A stretch of 5,822 nucleotides of DNA, from positions 1-5,822 of the forward strand of contig JAKLLJ010000224.1 of the NCBI GenBank assembly GCA_023150215.1, in the 5' to 3' direction. A program made the position numbers and the translations under genes. Numbering within the stretch: position 1 is the first letter of the stretch; each line of letters begins with the position of its first letter. This document shows, piece after piece, positions 1 through 3,937 of this stretch. The notes beneath the pieces are model-generated. The model saw only the letters and a program-made list of their open reading frames with translations. It made no database searches and was not told the origin of the DNA. This stretch comes from Thauera sp. (lineage in GTDB: Bacteria; Pseudomonadota; Gammaproteobacteria; Burkholderiales; Rhodocyclaceae).

Positions 1-90
1 CGAGGCGGTGACGCGCGAGGCGGTGACGCGCGAGGCGGTGACGCGCGAGGCGGTGACGCGCGAGGCGGTGACGCGCGAGGCGGTGACGCG
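1..90. repeat. 15-bp perfect tandem repeat (minisatellite), at least 6 copies
   Basis: Six consecutive identical copies of CGAGGCGGTGACGCG fill bases 1-90. The array begins at the window edge, so its true left end and copy number are unknown. At base 91 the periodicity breaks (CGGGGATCC), leaving only the first bases of a seventh unit. No spacers lie between copies. The unit length is a multiple of three, so each frame repeats a pentapeptide: RGGDA and EAVTR on the plus strand, RVTAS, ASPPR and RHRLA on the minus strand. The third plus frame is closed by a TGA in every unit. Perfect identity suggests recent slippage expansion. It lies just past the 3' end of norF. Whether it is intergenic or the end of a left-flanking gene cannot be decided here. 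Confidence 0.95.
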
Positions 91-159
91 CGGGGATCCA
101 CCATCCGTACGCGATGTTCGCGTGGTGATGGTTTCGGCTTGCGACGTGCGCGGGCCGGC

Positions 160-453
160 CTAGCCGATCAGCGCGCCGGTGAGGCTGGAGAGGGTGTCGC
201 CGAAGGCGGTGGTCAGGATCACCAGGATCGGCATGCCGTGGCAGAAGGCGAGCACGGCACGGCGGATGCGCGGGTGGGCCTCGTGCAGTTCGAGGAAGTA
301 GGTGCATACCAGGCGCAGCTTGACCGCCATCACCAGCGACACCACCACGGCAACGCCCAGGCCGGCGCCGTCGGCGCTGCCGATCCCGGCGCCGCCCACG
401 CTGAGCAGCACCAGCATCAGCCAGGCCAGATCGATCTTGCGTTCGGGGCTCAT
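160..453 (-). CDS. norF: NorF-like nitric oxide reductase accessory membrane protein (cytochrome c oxidase subunit IV-like)
   Basis: This 97-aa inner-membrane protein has about three hydrophobic segments (roughly residues 9-27, 30-45 and 67-90). The conserved family signature is visible in the middle: a VKLRLVCTYFLELHEAHP stretch at about residues 43-60, in which a Lys/Arg-rich turn is followed by an aromatic-Glu-Leu motif. This is typical of the subunit IV-like family that contains NorF. In denitrifiers NorF acts with NorE to raise the activity or assembly of the NO reductase NorCB without being catalytic. The ATG is preceded by GAGGAG six bases upstream, which overlaps the norE stop codon, so the two genes are an operon with probable translational coupling. 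The stop TAG is immediately followed by the repeat-bearing intergenic stretch. A generic oxidase subunit IV is the alternative, but the NorE partner favours NorF. Confidence 0.82.
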   Translation of the reverse strand: MSPERKIDLAWLMLVLLSVGGAGIGSADGAGLGVAVVVSLVMAVKLRLVCTYFLELHEAHPRIRRAVLAFCHGMPILVILTTAFGDTLSSLTGALIG

Positions 454-459
454 CGGGCG

Positions 460-465
460 CTCCTC
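460..465 (-). promoter_or_regulatory. Shine-Dalgarno of norF overlapping norE stop
   Basis: Read on the minus strand, GAGGAG lies six bases before the norF ATG and shares bases with the TGA stop of norE (464-466). This supports both the chosen norF start and translational coupling of the pair. Confidence 0.7.
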
Positions 466-1156
466 ATCCGAGCAGGTAGAACAACGGAAAGATCATCAGC
501 CAGATCATGTCGGTGACGTGCCAGTAGCAGGCGAAGGCCTCCAGGCCGCTGTGCTCCTCGACCGTATAGGCGCCCAGGCCAGTGCGCGCGATCACCCACA
601 GCATGCCGAGCAGGCCCCAGAACACATGCACCAGGTGGGTGAAGGTCAGGTAGTAGTAGCTGACGATGAATACCCCGGCGCTGCCGTCGAGGCCGAGCGC
701 GAAGTTGCGTTGCAGCTCGAAGATCTTGATCGCCGGATAGCCGAGCCCGAACACGAAGCCGGCCACCATCCAGCGCACGCATGCGCCACGCTGGCCACGG
801 CGCATCGCGTGGAGGGCGCGCGCCACGCACCAGCCGCTGGTGAGCAGCATCAGCGTATAGCCGGTGCCGGCCAGCAGCGAGAGCTGTTCCGGCCCATTGT
901 GGAAGGCCTCGGGATGGTGGGCGCGGGCGACGAAAAACACCGCGAACAGCAAGGCGAATTCGGTGATCTCGCAGAAGATCCCCACCCACATCGCCTTGCT
1001 GCCGGGAATGCGGCCGGCGGGCGCGGGGGCGGTTCCGAGTTCGGGCGCCGGCGCGGGGGTAGGGAGGGAAAGGGGCACGGCCAGGGTCACGGGAGCGGAG
1101 CGGCATCGAGCCGCATGGAAGGGGTCCGAATCTTCATGCTGCCACCCCCCGCTCAT
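464..1156 (-). CDS. norE: NorE-like protein, cytochrome c oxidase subunit III family
   Basis: With the chosen start this is a 230-aa membrane protein of the heme-copper oxidase subunit III family. After a poorly conserved Pro/Ala-rich N-terminus of about 48 residues comes the NorE signature RIPGSKAMWVGIFCEITEF (about residues 49-67). Five membrane helices follow at about 57-77, 95-113, 129-147, 167-191 and 207-230. Conserved polar membrane residues typical of the family are visible: Glu63 and Glu66 in helix 1, the THLVH pair (His174, His177) in helix 4, and YWHVTDMIW (His213, Asp216) in helix 5. At this length, with five helices rather than the seven of full COX3, NorE is the best call. It accompanies NorCB in denitrification. 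The ATG at 1154-1156 was chosen because AAGGGA lies just upstream. An upstream ATG (1211-1213) would add 19 residues but has no ribosome binding site, and a GTG at 1088-1090 is also possible. norF follows 10 bp downstream. Confidence 0.83.
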   Translation of the reverse strand: MSGGWQHEDSDPFHAARCRSAPVTLAVPLSLPTPAPAPELGTAPAPAGRIPGSKAMWVGIFCEITEFALLFAVFFVARAHHPEAFHNGPEQLSLLAGTGYTLMLLTSGWCVARALHAMRRGQRGACVRWMVAGFVFGLGYPAIKIFELQRNFALGLDGSAGVFIVSYYYLTFTHLVHVFWGLLGMLWVIARTGLGAYTVEEHSGLEAFACYWHVTDMIWLMIFPLFYLLG

Positions 1157-1163
1157 CTTTCCC

Positions 1164-1177
1164 TTGATTCTGCTCAG
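1164..1177 (-). promoter_or_regulatory. Candidate FNR/DNR-type half-conserved box upstream of norE
   Basis: On the minus strand the sequence CTGAG-CAGA-ATCAA matches the FNR/DNR consensus TTGAT-N4-ATCAA at 8 of 10 positions, with one half-site perfect. Regulators of this family commonly drive nor genes under low oxygen and NO. However, the box ends only 7 bases before the chosen ATG and overlaps its Shine-Dalgarno. Activation from it would require a start codon further downstream. An 8/10 match can arise by chance. Confidence 0.3.
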
Positions 1178-1247
1178 ATGGGGCGACACGCCAAAATCAG
1201 CGGGGGCTTTCATCCGCCGTCGGCACGACCCCGCCGACGCCGAGCGG

Positions 1248-1256
1248 TGCGATAAT
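1248..1256 (+). promoter_or_regulatory. Extended -10 promoter element of creA
   Basis: TGCGATAAT is a TGN motif followed by GATAAT, a 5/6 match to TATAAT, in an otherwise GC-rich intergenic stretch. It lies 27 bp before the creA ATG. No convincing -35 is visible 17 bp upstream, which is normal for extended -10 promoters. A start of transcription near 1263 would give a short leader that contains the AGGAGG at 1273-1278. Confidence 0.55.
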
Positions 1257-1283
1257 TGCCGCCCCCGCGTCCAGGAGGCTCAC

Positions 1284-1760
1284 ATGAGCAGGATTTTCTT
1301 CCGTCTGCTGCTGGCGCTGGCCATCGTGTCGCCTGCGCTCGTCCAGGCGGAGACCGTCGGCCACGTCGATACCGCGTTCAAGTTCATCGGCCGCAACCAC
1401 CAGGTGGTGGTCGAGGCCTTCGACGACCCGCGCGTAGAGGGCGTGGCGTGCTACGTGTCGCGCGCCCGCACCGGCGGTATCAAGGGGTCGCTCGGGCTGG
1501 CCGAAGACACCGCCGACGCCTCGGTTGCCTGCCGTCAGGTCGGCGAAATCAGTTTCAGCGGCCCGCTGCGCGAGCAGGAGGAGGTGTTCTCGCAGAGTGC
1601 CTCGATCCTGTTCAAGAAGGTGCGCATCGTGCGCATGGTCGACGCGAAGCGCAACACGCTGGTCTATCTCGTCTACAGCGACAAGCTGATCGAGGGCAGC
1701 CCGCAGAACAACGTGACTGCGGTGCCGGTCCCGCCGTCCATCCCCATCCCGCTGCGCTGA
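1284..1760 (+). CDS. creA: CreA family periplasmic protein
   Basis: This 158-aa protein closely parallels Escherichia coli CreA (157 aa) along its whole length. It has a Sec signal peptide with a basic start, a hydrophobic core at about residues 8-20 and probable cleavage after VQA (residue 22), so the mature protein should be periplasmic. Family landmarks are the GHVDTAFKFIG segment (26-36), VVVEAFDDP (41-49), CYVSRARTGGIKGSLGLAED (56-75), VACRQVG (81-87) and, near the end, DAKRNTLVYLVYSDKLIEGSP. The two cysteines of the mature protein (Cys56, Cys83) match those of E. coli and could form a disulfide. The biochemical role of CreA is not known; the E. coli gene is named for its place beside creBCD, which are absent here. 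The start is fixed by AGGAGG five bases upstream of the ATG. It is divergent from norE and followed by a terminator-like hairpin. Confidence 0.92.
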   Translation: MSRIFFRLLLALAIVSPALVQAETVGHVDTAFKFIGRNHQVVVEAFDDPRVEGVACYVSRARTGGIKGSLGLAEDTADASVACRQVGEISFSGPLREQEEVFSQSASILFKKVRIVRMVDAKRNTLVYLVYSDKLIEGSPQNNVTAVPVPPSIPIPLR

Positions 1761-1777
1761 TCCGGCGTCGCGTCCCT

Positions 1778-1824
1778 GCGCGCTCCTCCGCCTCCGGGCG
1801 GAGCGGGCGCGCCTATTACTTTTT
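1778..1824 (+). terminator. Probable intrinsic terminator between creA and sstT
   Basis: A GC-rich two-part stem is visible. The outer six pairs join GCGCGC (1778-1783) to GCGCGC (1807-1812). A small internal loop follows. The inner seven pairs join CTCCGCC (1786-1792) to GGCGGAG (1797-1803) around a 4-base loop. The tail CCTATTACTTTTT ends with five T at 1820-1824. This looks like a rho-independent terminator for creA, although the tail is interrupted. It ends only seven bases before the sstT ATG, so it could also act on expression of sstT. Confidence 0.6.
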
Positions 1825-1831
1825 GCCGATC

Positions 1832-3061
1832 ATGAATTCGACCCCCACTGCCAACCCCGCCCTTCGTTTCCTGTCCGAAACCAGCCTCGTCGTGCAGATC
1901 GGCATCGGCCTCGTCTGCGGCATCGCCGTCGCGCTGCTGGCACCCGAGCTCGCACGCTCGACCGCGCTGCTCGGTGACATCTTCATCGGCGCACTCAAGG
2001 CGGTGGCGCCGGTGCTGGTGTTCGTGCTGGTCGCCGCGGCGGTCGCCGCGCACCGCCGCGGCACCGACACCCACATCCGCCCGGTGTTGACGCTCTACCT
2101 GGTCGGCACCTTCGGCGCCGCGCTGGTGGCGGTGCTCGCCAGCTTTGCGTTTCCGACCACGCTGGTGCTCGACGCGCCCCAGGTTGCCGGCACGCCGCCG
2201 GGCGGCATCGTCGGCGTGCTCAAGAACCTGGTGCTGAATGTGGTCTCGAACCCGGTGAAGGCGCTGATGGAGGCCAACTTCATCGGCATCCTGGCGTGGG
2301 CGATCGGCCTCGGCGCGGCGCTGCGCCACGCCAGCCCGACGACGCGGGCGATGCTCGCCGACGTCGCCGAGGCGGTGTCGAAGATCGTGCGCGTGGTGAT
2401 CCGCTTCGCACCGCTCGGCATCTTCGGCCTGGTCGGCGCCACGCTCACCGAATCCGGGCTGGGTGCGCTGCTCGGCTACGGGCAGTTGTTGCTGGTGATC
2501 GTCGGCAGCATGCTGTTCGTCGCCCTCGTGCTCAACCCGCTGCTGGTGTTCTGGAAGACGCGCCGCAACCCCTTCCCGCTGGTGTTCACCTGCCTGCGCG
2601 AGAGTGGCATGACCGCCTTCTTCACGCGCAGCTCGGCGGCCAACATCCCGGTCAATCTCGAACTGTGCCGTCGCCTCGACCTGCACCAGGACACCTATTC
2701 GATCTCGATTCCGCTCGGCGCCACCATCAACATGGCCGGCGCGGCGATCACGATCGCGGTGATGAGCCTGGCTGCGGCACATACGCTGGGCATTGCGGTC
2801 GATCTGCCGACCGCGCTGCTGCTGTCGGTGGTGTCGGCGCTCGGTGCCTGCGGCGCTTCGGGGGTGGCGGGCGGCTCGCTGCTGCTGATCCCGATGGCGT
2901 GCAACCTGTTCGGCATCCCCACCGACGTGGCGATGCAGGTGGTGGCGATCGGCTTCATCATCGGAGTGGTGCAGGACTCGGTGGAAACCGCGCTCAACTC
3001 CTCGACCGACGTGCTGTTTACCGCGGCCGCGTGTCGCGCGGCGCAAGCGCGTCAGGGCTGA
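1832..3061 (+). CDS. sstT: Sodium:serine/threonine symporter SstT
   Basis: This 409-aa inner-membrane transporter of the dicarboxylate/amino acid:cation symporter family imports L-serine and L-threonine with Na+. It aligns end to end with E. coli SstT (414 aa) as I recall that sequence. Diagnostic segments are GDIFIGALKAVAPVLV (about 48-63), VSNPVKALMEANFIGIL (138-154), and RFAPLGIFGLVGATL (191-205). Also present are the hairpin-1 serine motif RSSAANIPVN (266-275), the helix-7 motif TINMAGAAIT (298-307), hairpin-2 SGVAGGSLLLIP (343-354), and the helix-8 motif DSVETALNSSTDV (382-394) that carries substrate- and ion-contacting residues. The ATG places the first helix about 20 residues in, as in E. 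coli, but no Shine-Dalgarno precedes it and a terminator-like hairpin stops just upstream. No other in-frame start is convincing. Nothing suggests truncation. Confidence 0.95.
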   Translation: MNSTPTANPALRFLSETSLVVQIGIGLVCGIAVALLAPELARSTALLGDIFIGALKAVAPVLVFVLVAAAVAAHRRGTDTHIRPVLTLYLVGTFGAALVAVLASFAFPTTLVLDAPQVAGTPPGGIVGVLKNLVLNVVSNPVKALMEANFIGILAWAIGLGAALRHASPTTRAMLADVAEAVSKIVRVVIRFAPLGIFGLVGATLTESGLGALLGYGQLLLVIVGSMLFVALVLNPLLVFWKTRRNPFPLVFTCLRESGMTAFFTRSSAANIPVNLELCRRLDLHQDTYSISIPLGATINMAGAAITIAVMSLAAAHTLGIAVDLPTALLLSVVSALGACGASGVAGGSLLLIPMACNLFGIPTDVAMQVVAIGFIIGVVQDSVETALNSSTDVLFTAAACRAAQARQG

Positions 3062-3094
3062 TCGAAGCCGGCGCGGCGGGAGGGCGAGGCCCGC

Positions 3095-3113
3095 GCCCGC
3101 AATCGGTGCGGGC
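3095..3113. terminator. Hairpin in the convergent sstT/thioredoxin gap, possible terminator
   Basis: A perfect 6-bp stem joins GCCCGC (3095-3100) to GCGGGC (3108-3113) around a 7-base loop, in the 52-bp gap between the convergent stops of sstT and the thioredoxin gene. The stem abuts the thioredoxin stop codon. No T tract follows on either strand, so it could be a weak bidirectional or rho-assisted terminator, or chance pairing in GC-rich DNA. Confidence 0.3.
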
Positions 3114-3524
3114 TCAATCGTCAGCGCCGCGCGCGAGGCGGCGCGCGAGTGCCACGACCGCGGCCGGCACGCCCGGCGCCGGCTTCAGCGGTGCGGTGGC
3201 GAGCGCGTCGATCAGGCGTGCAACCAAGCCTTCCTGCGGCAGGCTGACACCGTAATGCAGCACCACGCCGGCGCGGAACACCGCCAGGGTGGGGAAATTG
3301 TCCACATCGAGATCACCGACCAGTTCGGCATCGTCCTCGACATCGGCCCAGGCGAACACGATGGCGGGCCGCCCATCGGCCAGGCGCTGCAGCACCGGGC
3401 GGAATTCGCGGCAGGTGCCGCACCATTCGGCGCACAGGGCGACGACCTGGAGTGGCGAGTCGTGGGCCGGCGCTTGCGCGGCAAGGCGTTGGATCGGGGC
3501 GAGGCGGGAGGGTGTCGAGTTCAT
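3114..3524 (-). CDS. Thioredoxin-family protein with WCGTC active site
   Basis: This 136-aa single-domain thioredoxin-fold protein has the redox motif WCGTC with Cys35 and Cys38. It also has the strand-turn FAWADVEDD (about 57-65) and the cis-proline segment DNFPTLAVF (Pro78), in the expected order and spacing. No signal peptide is visible, so it should act in the cytoplasm in thiol-disulfide exchange. GT between the cysteines, instead of the GP of thioredoxin 1, marks it as a divergent thioredoxin-like protein rather than TrxA. The first 25 residues and an Ala/Pro-rich tail after about residue 112 extend the core fold. It lies 30 bp downstream of the 89-aa unknown gene in the same direction, probably co-transcribed. 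The ATG has no clear Shine-Dalgarno, so coupling to the upstream gene or a slightly different start is possible. The substrate is unknown. Confidence 0.85.
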   Translation of the reverse strand: MNSTPSRLAPIQRLAAQAPAHDSPLQVVALCAEWCGTCREFRPVLQRLADGRPAIVFAWADVEDDAELVGDLDVDNFPTLAVFRAGVVLHYGVSLPQEGLVARLIDALATAPLKPAPGVPAAVVALARRLARGADD

Positions 3525-3554
3525 CGGTCGGGCTTGGCCGGCCGCGCTCGAGGC

Positions 3555-3824
3555 TCAGGCCGGGGAAACTTCCAGCATGCTGCATTTGGTGATGCCGAAT
3601 TCGGTCTCGACCAGCAGCGGGTAGGCGGCGCCGCCGAAGCGGCCGGAATTCGAGATGTTATAGCCGATCACGTTCCCCGGCACGCGCCCGATGCGAACTC
3701 GTCGGCCGATGCGGAAGCCGGCGTCGATCGCGTGACGGATCGCGCGCGCGGCGGTGTCAAGGGCAGTGCGTGCGGTTCGGGCATCGCGCCGGCCTTCGAA
3801 TACGGTGAGTGAGCGGGTGTACAT
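3555..3824 (-). CDS. Hypothetical protein, 89 aa, first gene of unit with thioredoxin
   Basis: I do not recognise this protein. It is supported as a gene by a strong AGGAGG five bases before the ATG, a plausible promoter further upstream, codons mostly ending in G or C, and its tight spacing to the thioredoxin gene. The N-terminal half (residues 10-47) is Arg/Ala-rich and probably helical, then turns basic (GRRVRIGRV at 40-48). The C-terminal half is Gly- and beta-rich: PGNVIGYNISNSGRFGG (49-65), then YPLLVETEFGITKCSMLEV (68-86). That alternation of short strands and glycine turns recalls a small SH3-like or KOW-like barrel, which is inference only. There is a single cysteine (Cys81), with no signal peptide and no membrane segment, so it is probably cytoplasmic. 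A partner or substrate of the neighbouring thioredoxin is conceivable but unproven. Confidence 0.75.
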   Translation of the reverse strand: MYTRSLTVFEGRRDARTARTALDTAARAIRHAIDAGFRIGRRVRIGRVPGNVIGYNISNSGRFGGAAYPLLVETEFGITKCSMLEVSPA

Positions 3825-3829
3825 GGTCT

Positions 3830-3835
3830 CCTCCT
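3830..3835 (-). promoter_or_regulatory. Strong Shine-Dalgarno of the 89-aa gene
   Basis: On the minus strand AGGAGG lies five bases before the ATG at 3822-3824. It is the main reason for choosing this start and for treating the unrecognised frame as a real gene. Confidence 0.75.
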
Positions 3836-3856
3836 GCAGGGCGGTACGGGGAATAC

Positions 3857-3885
3857 CTCATATGTTCCGTTGACGTTAACGTTAA
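3857..3885 (-). promoter_or_regulatory. Candidate sigma70 promoter of the 89-aa/thioredoxin unit
   Basis: On the minus strand a -35-like TTAACG (3885-3880, 4/6 to TTGACA) and a -10-like TATGAG (3862-3857, 4/6 to TATAAT) are separated by exactly 17 bp. Transcription would start near 3850 and give a leader of about 25 bases that contains the AGGAGG. The region is clearly AT-richer than its surroundings. The palindrome at 3870-3885 covers the -35 and part of the spacer. Confidence 0.45.
3870..3885. promoter_or_regulatory. 16-bp near-perfect palindrome, probable operator
   Basis: TTGACGTTAACGTTAA reads almost identically on both strands: seven of the eight mirrored positions pair, and the inner TTAACGTTAA is perfect. 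It sits over the -35 and spacer of the candidate promoter of the 89-aa gene. A dimeric regulator binding here could block or re-shape that promoter. From memory it resembles operators of MerR-family LiuR (TT-x-ACGT-xx-ACGT-x-AA type), but no regulator gene is present in the window. Confidence 0.5.
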
Positions 3886-3937
3886 TTAAGCGCCGAATCA
3901 AGGGCAGTTTTCAGTGCCGCAGGCAGGGCTGCAGCGG

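Noticed and set aside
1..90. CRISPR-like repeat array
   Set aside because: The 15-bp units are directly abutting with no spacers, and the unit is far shorter than a CRISPR repeat.
302..1255. 317-codon plus-strand frame
   Set aside because: It is antisense to norE and norF, which match known families with membrane helices. The translation is His/Gln/Arg-rich low-complexity sequence typical of a shadow frame in GC-rich DNA.
1673..3046. 457-codon minus-strand frame
   Set aside because: It lies opposite sstT and is an Arg/His/Gln/Asp-rich shadow with no recognisable domain; sstT on the plus strand is a full-length family match.
1832..3524. sstT and the thioredoxin protein both begin MNSTP
   Set aside because: The shared five residues use different codons at several positions, the downstream sequences are unrelated and the genes are on opposite strands; most likely coincidence.
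3255..3812. 185-codon plus-strand frame
   Set aside because: It lies antisense to the thioredoxin and 89-aa genes and has no ribosome binding site or family signature, whereas the minus strand shows a WCGTC motif and a strong Shine-Dalgarno.
3895..3937. Possible rho-independent terminator after rlhA
   Set aside because: Pairing here is short and interrupted (CCGC/GCGG with mismatches) and no T tract follows on the minus strand.
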